NCBI GenBank assembly: GCA_016712565.1
Contig: JADJQU010000006.1
Coordinates: 62,001-126,000, forward strand
Reading direction: 5' to 3'
Source of the DNA: Planctomycetota bacterium
GTDB lineage: Bacteria; Planctomycetota; UBA1135; GCA-002686595
Length of the DNA: 64,000 nucleotides
Positions 34,307 through 42,124 of this stretch are shown piece by piece. The translations under genes were made by a program, and so were the position numbers. Numbering within the stretch: the stretch's first letter is position 1; the number at the start of each line of letters is the position of its first letter. The notes below the pieces were generated by a model. It was given only the letters and a program-made list of their open reading frames with translations. It was not told the DNA's origin and ran no database searches.

Positions 34307-35422
34307 ATGCCGAACGAACGCGAACCCAGCCGGCCCCACGGCCTGGCCAACCACCGCCGTCCCCGCACCGTGCTCGTGCTGGGTGGCGGCGGCATGCGCG
34401 GCATGGCCCACGTGGGCGTGCTGCGGGCCCTGGAGACCCTGGGGATCGAGTACGACGCCGTGATCGGCACGAGCATCGGCAGCCTGGTGGGCGCCATGGC
34501 CGCCGGCGGCTACGACGTGGCGCGCATGGAGGAGATCATCCGCGGCGTGCACCGCGAGGACTACTTCCGCCTCAACGTGATCAAGTTCCTGCTCAAGGGC
34601 ATTCGCGCCCCGAGCATGTACCGCGGCGACCTGTTCCGCGAACGGCTCAAGGAAATCCTGCCCGACACCGGCTTCGGCCGCATGCGCGTGCCCTTCTACT
34701 GCAACGCGGTGCGCCTGGAGACGGGCGGCAGCGTGTTCTGGGGCCTGCCGGGTTTCGACACGATCCCCCTGGTGGACGCGGTCTACAGCTCCTGCGCCCT
34801 GCCGGGGATTTTCGAGCCCTACGAGCAGGGCGGCGCCCACTACATGGACGGCGGCATCGTCGACGCGGTGCCCCTGCGCTTCGCCAAGACCCTGCGGCCG
34901 GAGCTCGTGATCGCCGTGGACCTGTCGGTCAAGGCCACCTACAAGACGCCCAATTACAAGAGCCGCGTGGCGAGCACGATGTTCCGCGCCTTCGAGATCG
35001 CCGAGGAGGTGATCGTCGAGCAGTCGCTGCACATGCACGTGGACTACAACACGGCCCTGATCCAGCCCAAGGTGGGGCATCTGGCGCGCTTCGACTTCGA
35101 GGACGTGGCCGACATCGTCGAGCGCGGCTACGACGAGGCGATCCGCGTGCTGACCTCCCATGCCGCCACCCGCGACTGGGTCCAGCCCCGGGTGGTGGAA
35201 GGCCTGGCCTGCCCGGTGACGCCGCGCGACTTCGTCAGCGTGCGCCTCGACCCGGAGGCCTGCATCGGTTGCGGCATGTGCGAGGCGGTGTGCGAGACCG
35301 AAGCCTTCGCGGCCCGCGGCGAGAAGGCCACCGTGCGCAAGCTGTCCAACTACGAGTGCACCCGCGACCACGCCTGCGCGCGCAATTGCCCCACGGGGGC
35401 GATCCGCCTGGGGAACCTCTAG
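34307..35422 (+). CDS. Patatin-like phospholipase fused to a ferredoxin-like Fe-S tail
   Basis: A 371-residue protein. Residues 20 to about 290 form a patatin hydrolase domain: oxyanion loop GGGGMRGMAHVGVL, nucleophile elbow GTSIG with Ser56, and the catalytic Asp in MDGGIVDAVP. The remaining C-terminal part is unusual: DPEACIGCGMCEAVC places Cys at 319, 322, 325 and 329, and CTRDHACARNCPTGAI adds Cys 351, 357 and 361, a bacterial ferredoxin-like pattern with seven cysteines and one classical C-P. It could hold one or two Fe-S clusters, giving a redox-linked lipid hydrolase (inference). The ATG at 34307 is preferred over one at 34289 because GGAG precedes it by 8 bases. The stop codon lies inside the left arm of an inverted repeat. 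Confidence 0.85.
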   Translation: MPNEREPSRPHGLANHRRPRTVLVLGGGGMRGMAHVGVLRALETLGIEYDAVIGTSIGSLVGAMAAGGYDVARMEEIIRGVHREDYFRLNVIKFLLKGIRAPSMYRGDLFRERLKEILPDTGFGRMRVPFYCNAVRLETGGSVFWGLPGFDTIPLVDAVYSSCALPGIFEPYEQGGAHYMDGGIVDAVPLRFAKTLRPELVIAVDLSVKATYKTPNYKSRVASTMFRAFEIAEEVIVEQSLHMHVDYNTALIQPKVGHLARFDFEDVADIVERGYDEAIRVLTSHAATRDWVQPRVVEGLACPVTPRDFVSVRLDPEACIGCGMCEAVCETEAFAARGEKATVRKLSNYECTRDHACARNCPTGAIRLGNL

Positions 35423-35600
35423 CCCGACCTATTCATGAGCTTCGGCTCCAACCCCCGCCCAAGCCTCTCCGGACTGCGTTGCGCCGCCGCGTTCGGTCCT
35501 CGGCGACCTTCAGGTCGCCTGCGGGAGAACACGTCGTCGCGCCTTGCCGGCCAGGCTTTGTCGTGGGTTTCGCTCAAAGCTCATGAATAAGTCGGGCTAG
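35419..35600. mobile_element. Small element bounded by 24-bp inverted repeats (MITE-like)
   Basis: A 182-base segment flanked by inverted 24-base arms, 35419-35442 and 35577-35600, which match in 23 of 24 positions (core GCCCGAC-C/T-TATTCATGAGC). The interior holds a hairpin GGCGACCT-TC-AGGTCGCC (about 35508-35525) and no open reading frame of note. The arms are more AT-rich than the surroundings. The left arm supplies the TAG stop of the patatin gene. The structure resembles a non-autonomous miniature transposon or a dispersed palindromic repeat; no target-site duplication is obvious. Confidence 0.6.
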
Positions 35601-35727
35601 GCGCCGAGCCGGCTCGGGCTCTCCCGAGGCCCAAGGCACCCCGAGGGACGCGCGCGGCCGCCGGTCCCCCGCCCCCGCGCGAGAAACGTGGACACTGGGC
35701 GAGCGTGGAGCGAAACTCCAGCTCCCG
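35601..35727. other. Remainder of intergenic region before the DUF4129 operon
   Basis: With the inverted-repeat element this completes a 305-base gap between the patatin gene and the next gene. It is GC-rich and no gene is seen. The stretch just before the next ATG (GAAACTCCAGCTCCCG) has no good Shine-Dalgarno; a promoter was not recognised. Confidence 0.5.
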
Positions 35728-36597
35728 ATGTCCACGCGCACGACCCAGACGCTGTCGGAAGAGGCCTTCGCCCCCGGCCCCGGGGGTGAGTCCGCGGCGC
35801 GCCTGTGGCCCATGCACGCCCGGGGCGTGGGGCAGATGCTCGACCTGGCCGTGGACCTCTTCGTGGTGCGCTGCGTCCCCGTGGTCGGGATCGTGTTCCT
35901 GATGTGGCTTCCGGTGCGCCTCTTCTCCGTGAACTTCGGCCCGGCGAGCGCGGACGGCCAGACCGAGCTCCTGCAGGCCTTCCTGGGTTTCGTCGGATCG
36001 GTGGCCGTGCAGACGCTCAGCGTCGCCCTGGCGATCCAGGTGGTCTACGTGGAGCTCCAGGGCCGCAAGCTGGAGCTCAAGCCCCTGCTGCTGCTCTCGG
36101 CGAAGCGCGCGCCGGCGCTGCTCCTGTGCACGATCCTGATCACCGGCGTCCTGTGGTTCGGATTCCTGTGCCTGATCGCGCCCGGCGTGTACCTGATGTA
36201 CATCTGGTCGGTGGCGCCGGCGGCCCTGGTGCTGGAGGGCAGCGGGCCGATTCGCTGCCTCGTGCGCTCCAAGCAGTTGGTGGGCAAGAACTTCCTCCCC
36301 TGGGCCGGGCTGATGCTGTCGGTCTTCGCGCTCAAGCTGCCCTACGACGCCGCCGTGGGCGCCATCGACTATCCCGACGTGGTGGATTACGCCGTCACGG
36401 AGCTGGGCTGGTCCCACGCCGCGGTGGGTGCCGTGCGCGTGCTCCTGGGCTCGCTCCTGATGGCGGTTTCCTCCGCCGCGTGGTCGATCGTGGTCACGGT
36501 CTTCTACCTGGACTGCCGCGTGCGCCGCGAGGGCTTCGACCTGTCGATGCGCCTGGAGCGCCTGCAGGACGCCGCCCGTCCGGCGCTGGCTCCGTGA
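35728..36597 (+). CDS. Polytopic membrane protein of the MoxR/DUF58 block
   Basis: A 289-residue membrane protein with about six hydrophobic helices after a 45-residue soluble N-terminus (for example VPVVGIVFLMWLPVRLF, LLCTILITGVLWFGFLCLIA and ALLMAVSS-type helices), ending in a short charged tail. The motif PGVYLMYIWSVAPAALVLEG followed by RSKQLVGKNF resembles the central region of YciC/DUF7544-type membrane proteins; the exact family is not certain. Its TGA overlaps the GTG of the DUF4129 gene, so it is the first gene of a five-gene plus-strand run ending at 41080. No catalytic motif is seen; a structural or transport role in the envelope is possible. Confidence 0.75.
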   Translation: MSTRTTQTLSEEAFAPGPGGESAARLWPMHARGVGQMLDLAVDLFVVRCVPVVGIVFLMWLPVRLFSVNFGPASADGQTELLQAFLGFVGSVAVQTLSVALAIQVVYVELQGRKLELKPLLLLSAKRAPALLLCTILITGVLWFGFLCLIAPGVYLMYIWSVAPAALVLEGSGPIRCLVRSKQLVGKNFLPWAGLMLSVFALKLPYDAAVGAIDYPDVVDYAVTELGWSHAAVGAVRVLLGSLLMAVSSAAWSIVVTVFYLDCRVRREGFDLSMRLERLQDAARPALAP

Positions 36598-37208
36598 GCG
36601 CGTTGACCCAGGACCCCCTGGCGGCCGAGGAGGTGCGCGCCCGCGCGCGGGAGATCGTCGACGGCCTCCATCGCGGTCCGGACCAGCCCGGCTGGCTGGA
36701 GCGCTTCCTCGGGTGGTTGGACCTTCCCGACTTCTTCGACGGAATGGGGGAAGCGTCGCTGCCCGTGGTGCGCTGGGTGCTCTACCTGGCCTGCGCGGCC
36801 GCCGTGGTCGGCCTGATCGTGTGGCTGGTGCGCGAGACGGACTGGGGGCACGCCCAGCGGGCGGGCGCGACGGCCGCGCTGCCCGGGGGCGTGCGCGAAA
36901 AGGTGGAGGGGCTCCTGGCGCGAGCTCGAGAGGCGCGCGGAGCCGGCGACCGGCTGCTGGCCCTGCGCCTGTCCTTCGCCGCCTACGTGATCGGCCTCTC
37001 GCGCCGCGGCGACTTGGATTTTCGCGAGTCGTGGACCAACCGCGAGCTCGCCCTGCGCGGCGCCCACACGCCCGCGCTGCGGGACGCGCTCGTGCCCCTG
37101 GTGGACGAATTGGATCCGCTGGTCTACGGCGGCCGCCCCGTGCGCGAGGAGCACCTGGATCGCCTGGAAGGACTGTGCCGCGGTCTGGAATCCGGGGGGC
37201 CTCCGTGA
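36594..37208 (+). CDS. DUF4129 domain membrane protein
   Basis: A 204-residue protein with one transmembrane helix (about residues 64-86, VVRWVLYLACAAAVVGLIVWLV) and a C-terminal soluble domain from about 105 on. That domain has the DUF4129 signature: a helix rich in Leu/Ala (LLALRLSFAAYVIGLSRRG), then the R-E-S-W-T-N-R-E-L box and a terminal YGGRPV. In other bacteria DUF4129 proteins occur beside MoxR ATPases, DUF58 proteins and transglutaminase-like proteins; here both partners follow within 2.5 kb. GTG 36594 and GTG of the next gene both form GTGA overlaps, so the gene is translationally coupled on both sides. No enzymatic function is known for the family. Confidence 0.82.
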   Translation: MSALTQDPLAAEEVRARAREIVDGLHRGPDQPGWLERFLGWLDLPDFFDGMGEASLPVVRWVLYLACAAAVVGLIVWLVRETDWGHAQRAGATAALPGGVREKVEGLLARAREARGAGDRLLALRLSFAAYVIGLSRRGDLDFRESWTNRELALRGAHTPALRDALVPLVDELDPLVYGGRPVREEHLDRLEGLCRGLESGGPP

Positions 37209-38611
37209 GCCGGCCCGGACTCGCAGGCCGCGACCGCAGGCTGCCGGCGTTGCTGCTCGCCCTGCTGGTGGCCCTGTTCTCGATTTCCACCTGGTTCGTG
37301 ACCCCGGGCAACGGTGAGGAGCAGGGCGTGCGCTCCGTCCAGGGGGGCGGTCGCCGCGCGCTGTTCCTGCTGCTTTCCTCCTGGGACTTCGAGGCCGCCG
37401 TGCGCCGCGGCCGGCCGGGCCTCCTGCCCCACGATCGCTCCCTGGTCTGGGTCGAGCGCTTCCGCGCCGGGGAGCTGCCCATGGCCGAGCGCCCCAAGCC
37501 GCCGGAGACCGAACTGCCCGAGGTGGCCGAACCTGGGCCCGCCGAACCCGAGAGCGCCGCGGACGGCCTCGGGGATCGGCCCCTGCGGGAGGCCCTGGGC
37601 CGTGGACTCTCCAGTCCGCGACACTACCGCCGCTTCGTGGAGGACGGCGGCAGCCTGCTGGTGGAAGTGGATTCCACGGAGTCCCTCAGGCGCCTCTCCT
37701 CCGAGTGCGGATTCGTCGAGATCGATGGCCTCGCCATGGAGTCCCTGGCGCGATCCAGCCGCGCGGGCGAGGGGGAGCGCGTGGTCCTGTGGGACGAGGC
37801 CGAGTCCTTGACCCTCGGCGATCTGCCCGCGGCGCGTTTCGTGGCCACGGAGGAGGTGCGCGACGGCCGCGTGCTCGTGTCCAACGCCGCCGGGGACGTG
37901 CTGGCTCTCGAAGCGCCCGTGGGGCGAGGCTCGCTGATCGTGCTGGCCTCTGGAGAGCTGTTCCAGAACCAGGCCCTGGCCCGGGGAGACAACGCGGTGC
38001 TCGCCGTGCGACTGGCGGAACACGGCACGCGGCACCTGGCGGGCTCGCCGCGGAGGACCGTGCGCATCGATGAGTCCGGCGGCCTGGGGGAAGACTCGCC
38101 CTCGATCCTCGACTTCGCCTTCGACGCCCGCGCGCTGCCCTTCACGACGGCCTTGATCCTGTTCGCGCTCCTGGCCCTGTGGCGTGCCCTGGCCGCCCGC
38201 GAGATTCCCCGGGAACCGACCCGGGACGAGTACCTCTCGCCGCGCACGCGCGCCCTGGGTCGCGCGCGGCTCTACCTGCGGGCGCGCCGCCACGACCTCT
38301 TGGCCCAGGAACTGCGCCAGGCCTGCGCGCGCGAGCTCGCGGGCACGCTGCGCCTCGCGCCGCAACTGGCCGCGGAGGCCGTGGGATCCGAGCAGGCGGC
38401 CCAGGACTTCCTGCGGCTGGCACTGCCCGGCGCGCCGGCCGAGGAACTCCCGCCCCTGGCCCGCGCGCTCTCGGTGGACCCCGTGCGGGACGGTCGGGAT
38501 CTCGCGCGGCTCGACCTGCAACTGAGACGACTGCGCGAGCGCTGCACCACTCTTCCTCGCGCCCAAGCCCGGCGCGCCGCGCCCGGTCCGCGGCTTCCCC
38601 TGGCCCCCTGA
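37205..38611 (+). CDS. DUF4350-type membrane protein
   Basis: A 468-residue protein with an N-terminal helix (about residues 13-33, ALLLALLVALFSISTWFV), an extracytoplasmic domain and a second helix near residue 310 (TTALILFALLALWRALAA), then a cytoplasmic tail rich in Arg/Leu helices. The central domain (from RRALFLLLSSWDFEAAVRRG) with FVEDGGSLLVEVD and VGRGSLIVLASGELFQNQAL matches the DUF4350 pattern, a GATase-like fold lacking visible catalytic residues. DUF4350 genes are regular members of MoxR/DUF58/DUF4129 operons. GTG 37205 overlaps the DUF4129 stop (GTGA); moxR follows 4 bases after its own stop. It is longer than many members because of the acidic Pro/Glu linker at residues 98-130. 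Confidence 0.8.
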   Translation: MSRPGLAGRDRRLPALLLALLVALFSISTWFVTPGNGEEQGVRSVQGGGRRALFLLLSSWDFEAAVRRGRPGLLPHDRSLVWVERFRAGELPMAERPKPPETELPEVAEPGPAEPESAADGLGDRPLREALGRGLSSPRHYRRFVEDGGSLLVEVDSTESLRRLSSECGFVEIDGLAMESLARSSRAGEGERVVLWDEAESLTLGDLPAARFVATEEVRDGRVLVSNAAGDVLALEAPVGRGSLIVLASGELFQNQALARGDNAVLAVRLAEHGTRHLAGSPRRTVRIDESGGLGEDSPSILDFAFDARALPFTTALILFALLALWRALAAREIPREPTRDEYLSPRTRALGRARLYLRARRHDLLAQELRQACARELAGTLRLAPQLAAEAVGSEQAAQDFLRLALPGAPAEELPPLARALSVDPVRDGRDLARLDLQLRRLRERCTTLPRAQARRAAPGPRLPLAP

Positions 38612-38615
38612 ATCC

Positions 38616-39665
38616 ATGGAAAACCCCACGCCCGTGCCGCCTCCGATCCCCGCTGCCGCTCCAGCCCCGGGTCCGAATTCGGGCTCGCCGTCCGCGACTC
38701 TGCCCGCCGGGTTGGCCCGGGTGTCCGAACTGCGCGCCCTCCTGGGCCGCGAGCTGGCCCGCGCCGTGCACGGCATGGAACGCGAGGTGGACGGCACCTT
38801 CGCCGCGATCCTGGCCCGCGGGCACGTGCTCCTGGAGGGCCCGCCCGGGGTGGCGAAGACGCTCTTCGCCAGGGCCCTGGCCACGGCCTTGGGCCTGCAA
38901 TTCTCGCGCATCCAGTTCACGCCGGACCTGATGCCCGCCGACGTCACCGGCACCAGCGTGTTCCACCCGACGGAGGGCGCCTTCCACTTCCAGCCCGGGC
39001 CGATCTTCGCCCAGTTGGTGCTGTGCGACGAGATCAATCGCGCGCCCGCCAAGACCCAGTCGGCGCTGCTGGAGGCCATGCAGGAGGGCGCCGCCACGGA
39101 GGGCGGCACGCGTCGGCCCCTGCCCCAGCCTTTCATTGTGATCGCCACCATGAATCCGATCGAGCACGAGGGCACCTACCGCCTGCCCGAGGCGCAGCTC
39201 GACCGCTTCCTCGTGCAACTCTCGGTGGGCTACCCCACGGCCGACGTGGAGTGCGAACTCCTGGAGCAGGCCCACGCCCGCTCGCCCCTGGCCAATCCGG
39301 CCGAGCTCGGCGTGCGAGCGGTCACAGGGGCGGAGGAGCTGGCCTCCCTGGCGGAGAGCGTGGCCGGAAGCGTGCGCGTGGACCACGCCGTGGCCACCTA
39401 CGTGGTGCGCCTGCTCTGCGCCACGCGCCAGAGTCCGGCCCTCAGGCTGGGTGCCTCTCCGCGGGCGGGTCTGTCGCTGCTGCGGCTCGCCAAGTCCATG
39501 GCCGCCCTGGCGGGCCGCGACTTCGTCACCCCCGACGACGTCAAGCGGGCCTTCCTGCCGACCCTGGGTCACCGCGTGTTGCTGGAGCCCGTGGAGGAGG
39601 TCGAGGGCACCGACGCGCGCATGGTGCTGGAGCGCATCCTCGAGACCACGGAGGTCGTGCGCTGA
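38616..39665 (+). CDS. MoxR family AAA+ ATPase
   Basis: A 349-residue AAA+ ATPase of the MoxR/RavA group. After a 30-residue Pro-rich leader come Walker A GPPGVAKT (about residues 74-81), Walker B LVLCDEINRAPAKTQ (about 134-148), sensor 1 ATMNPIEHEGTYRLPEAQLD and the C-terminal lid domain (DFVTPDDVKRAF). MoxR proteins act as chaperone-like ATPases that help assemble or activate partner proteins with von Willebrand or DUF58 domains; the DUF58 partner follows directly. The last codons also contain GGAGG at 39650-39654, which serves as the Shine-Dalgarno of the DUF58 gene. Confidence 0.93.
   Translation: MENPTPVPPPIPAAAPAPGPNSGSPSATLPAGLARVSELRALLGRELARAVHGMEREVDGTFAAILARGHVLLEGPPGVAKTLFARALATALGLQFSRIQFTPDLMPADVTGTSVFHPTEGAFHFQPGPIFAQLVLCDEINRAPAKTQSALLEAMQEGAATEGGTRRPLPQPFIVIATMNPIEHEGTYRLPEAQLDRFLVQLSVGYPTADVECELLEQAHARSPLANPAELGVRAVTGAEELASLAESVAGSVRVDHAVATYVVRLLCATRQSPALRLGASPRAGLSLLRLAKSMAALAGRDFVTPDDVKRAFLPTLGHRVLLEPVEEVEGTDARMVLERILETTEVVR
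39650..39654 (+). promoter_or_regulatory. Shine-Dalgarno (GGAGG) deciding a CTG start
   Basis: GGAGG lies seven bases before the CTG at 39662 and inside the end of moxR. No ATG, GTG or TTG is in frame within reach, so it is the main evidence for CTG as start of the DUF58 gene. Confidence 0.7.
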
Positions 39666-41080
39666 TTCCCTCGCGCAGAGGTCTGTGGGCCGCGGCGGGA
39701 GCCGCGCTGCTCGCGCTTGCGTCCCTCTCCGCCGAGGGGCTCGCGATCGCGGGTTGGAGCGGTTTGGCGGCCCTGTGCGCGGCGGTGCTGGCCGACGGCC
39801 TGCGCCTTCGCGGCGCCCGGGGACTGCGCGTGGAGCGCACACTGCCCGCCCGCGCGGGGCTCTCCGAGCCCTTCGAGCGCGTGCTGCTCTTGGAGGCGCC
39901 GCAGGCCCGCTTCCTCGACGTCGAGGTGCGCGAGCGCTTCCCCGACTCCTTCCGCGTGCGGGCTCGCACCCTGGACAGGGCCCCGGGGGCCGCGCCGCTC
40001 CCCGGTGATCCCACGGGCGGCCCCGATCGCGCCCGCTTCGACGCCCAGGGGATCGCCCGGCTCACGCGTGTCTACCGGCCCGACCGGCGCGGCCCCGAGG
40101 CCCTGGGCGAGGTGCGCGTGCGCGTCACCGGCCCCTTGGGTCTCCTGGAGCGCGAATGGCGTTTTCCTGCGCGACAGGAGCTCCGCGTGCGGCCCGCCTT
40201 GAAGAACCTGCCGCGCACCCTGCGCCTCGCGGACAGCGAACGTTGGCGAGAATTGGGGCTGCACCGAGAGCAGCGCCGCGGCGGCCAGTGGGAATTCGAG
40301 TCCCTGCGCGAATACGTGCCCGGCGATGAGCGGCGCCACGTGGATTGGAAGGCCTCGGCGCGGCGCGGGCGGCCCACCGTGCGGCAGTTCGACGTGGAGC
40401 GGGGCCAGGAGCTGTGGCTCCTGGTGGACTGCGGCCGGCGCATGGGCGCGCGCTCCAGCCAGGGCGACAGGGCCGGATGGTCCAAGCTCGACCACGCCCT
40501 CGACGCCGCGCTGGAACTGGCCGCCGTGGCCCTGCGGCGCGGCGATCGCGTGGGCGCCCTGGCCTTCGACGACGGCGTGCGTGCCTACGTTCCGGCCAGC
40601 CGCGGCGAGGCCCAGTTCGCGCGTCTCGAGCAGGCGCTGTTCGATCTCGCGCCGCTGGAGCGCGAGAGCGACCTGGGCCGCGCCCTGCGGGAAGTGGCCG
40701 TGCGCTCGCCCCGGCGCGCCCTGGTGCTCGTGGTCTCGGAAGTGGCCGATCCGCTCTCCAGCGCGGCCCAGGCCGCGGCGCTGTCGCGCGCTTCCCGGCG
40801 CCACCGCGTGGTGTTCGCGGCCCTCGACGATCCCGATCTGGAGCGCGAAGCCGGTCCGTCCTCGGGCGAGGGGCAAGCCCGGGACGATTCGCACTCCGCC
40901 GAGGCTTCCATGTCCGCCGAGGATCGCGCCGCCCTCCGCGCGGCCATGGGCGCCGCGCGCGCGGAACGGGATGGGGCCCTGGCCACCCTGCGTGGTGGGG
41001 GCGCGCGGGTTCTGCGCGCCCTGCCCGCGGAGTCAGCCGGAGCCCTCCTGGGTGCCTGGCTCGACGAGCGCCGGGGCTAG
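39662..41080 (+). CDS. DUF58 / von Willebrand-like protein with apparent CTG start
   Basis: A 472-residue DUF58 protein. Starting at CTG 39662 it reads (M)IPSRRGLWAAAGAALLAL, the very N-terminus expected for this family (MIPTRR followed by two helices). The DUF58 core is at about residues 215-290, with YVPGDERRHVDWKASARRG, then QFDVERGQELWLLVDCGRRM, a vWA-like metal-binding strand. CTG is not a usual start, but GGAGG sits at ideal distance and the CTGA overlap with the moxR stop mirrors the ATGA/GTGA overlaps elsewhere; the next in-frame TTG would remove the first helix. It forms an operon with moxR. Its last 48 bases overlap tail-to-tail with the convergent SpoIIM gene. Confidence 0.85.
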   Translation: MIPSRRGLWAAAGAALLALASLSAEGLAIAGWSGLAALCAAVLADGLRLRGARGLRVERTLPARAGLSEPFERVLLLEAPQARFLDVEVRERFPDSFRVRARTLDRAPGAAPLPGDPTGGPDRARFDAQGIARLTRVYRPDRRGPEALGEVRVRVTGPLGLLEREWRFPARQELRVRPALKNLPRTLRLADSERWRELGLHREQRRGGQWEFESLREYVPGDERRHVDWKASARRGRPTVRQFDVERGQELWLLVDCGRRMGARSSQGDRAGWSKLDHALDAALELAAVALRRGDRVGALAFDDGVRAYVPASRGEAQFARLEQALFDLAPLERESDLGRALREVAVRSPRRALVLVVSEVADPLSSAAQAAALSRASRRHRVVFAALDDPDLEREAGPSSGEGQARDDSHSAEASMSAEDRAALRAAMGAARAERDGALATLRGGGARVLRALPAESAGALLGAWLDERRG

Positions 41081-42097
41081 CCTCGGCTCTTGGAGCTCCG
41101 GACGGCCGCCGACCGCGATCCAGATCGCGAGCCCCACGGCGGAGAGCACCATCACTCCATAGCGCACCTCGGCGGGCACGTGGGGGGTCACGGTGCCCTC
41201 GATCAGGCCCGCGATCACCAGCATGGGCAACGCGCCGGCGGCCAGGCGCCAGGCGATGCGGCTCTCCAGCCGGAGGGCGTGGCCCCGCGTCCACACGCCG
41301 GGCAGGAACAGCCCGCGGGCCAGGGCGAGGCCCGCCGCGCCCGCCAGGGCCAGGGCCTGCAGCTCCAGGGTTCCATGGCACATGAGGATCGAGAGGATCT
41401 CGCCATCCTGGGCCCAGTGGGACGCCACGCCGACGTAGGTGCCCACCATCAGGGCGTTCAGGCACAGCAGGTACAGGTAGAGGGGCAGGAACAGGGCCGA
41501 GGCGAAGAACAGGATCGTGACGGCGATGTTGTGGGCCATGATCAAGCCCGACGTCGACGCCGACTCGTCCAAGCCGAAGGTGAAGTTCCCGCGGAACGGC
41601 CGCTCGGGCGTGACCGCCTGCAATTGCTCCAATTCGCCGCGCAGGGCATTCGCGTCCAGGAAGCTGAAGGCAAGTTCCAGGTCCCTCGCCACCAGGACGT
41701 AGGAGAGGGCCGCCAGGCCGTAGAACAGGAGCAGGGAAAGCGCGGAGAGGCGCCACTCCGCGCGGATGGTGCGCGGGGCCTCGCGCCACAGGAAGTGCAG
41801 GAGCCGCGGGAGCCAGTGTCCCGGCGGGGCGCCCAGGTCGCGATAGAGAAGCCCGTGGGCGTCGGCCACGACGCGCGAGAGTTCCGCCGTGCCGCGGGGG
41901 TCGCGACCCTCGGTGCGCGCCGCCGAGAGTTGCGTGGCGGCGTAGCGGTACAAGAGCGGCAGGCGCGCCAACTCGCCCCCCGCGAGGGCCCGCGGTCCGC
42001 GGTGGCGCGCGCGCTGCACCAGGCGCTCCAGCTCGACGAGTGACTCGTCCCGGGCCGGCGGGCGGAGCCCCGGAGCTCGCGGCGCATGGTCGGCCAT
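41033..42097 (-). CDS. SpoIIM (stage II sporulation protein M-like) membrane protein
   Basis: A 354-residue membrane protein of the SpoIIM/DUF95 family. Soluble helical N-terminus (about residues 1-110), then helices LSALSLLLFYGLAALSYVLV, IAVTILFFASALFLPLYLY, LALAGAAGLALARGLFLPGV and two further ones. The conserved block MAHNIAVTILFFASA and the H-G-T-LE-L motif (SILMCHGTLELQALALAG) are typical. In non-sporulating bacteria SpoIIM-like proteins occur with RDD, MoxR and DUF58 genes, as here, and their function is unknown. ATG 42097 lies 27 bases from the GTG of the divergent RDD gene. The 3' end overlaps the DUF58 gene by 48 bases. Confidence 0.88.
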   Translation of the reverse strand: MADHAPRAPGLRPPARDESLVELERLVQRARHRGPRALAGGELARLPLLYRYAATQLSAARTEGRDPRGTAELSRVVADAHGLLYRDLGAPPGHWLPRLLHFLWREAPRTIRAEWRLSALSLLLFYGLAALSYVLVARDLELAFSFLDANALRGELEQLQAVTPERPFRGNFTFGLDESASTSGLIMAHNIAVTILFFASALFLPLYLYLLCLNALMVGTYVGVASHWAQDGEILSILMCHGTLELQALALAGAAGLALARGLFLPGVWTRGHALRLESRIAWRLAAGALPMLVIAGLIEGTVTPHVPAEVRYGVMVLSAVGLAIWIAVGGRPELQEPRLAPALVEPGTQEGSG

Positions 42098-42103
42098 GGG
42101 CCC

Positions 42104-42116
42104 GATACGTTATCGT
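42104..42116. promoter_or_regulatory. Near-palindromic bidirectional promoter between SpoIIM and RDD genes
   Basis: CGATACGTTATCG is nearly its own reverse complement and contains -10-like hexamers on both strands (TACGTT forward, TAACGT reverse), in a gap of only 27 bases between two divergent start codons. Transcripts from either would have very short leaders. Confidence 0.4.
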
Positions 42117-42124
42117 CGCGCCCC

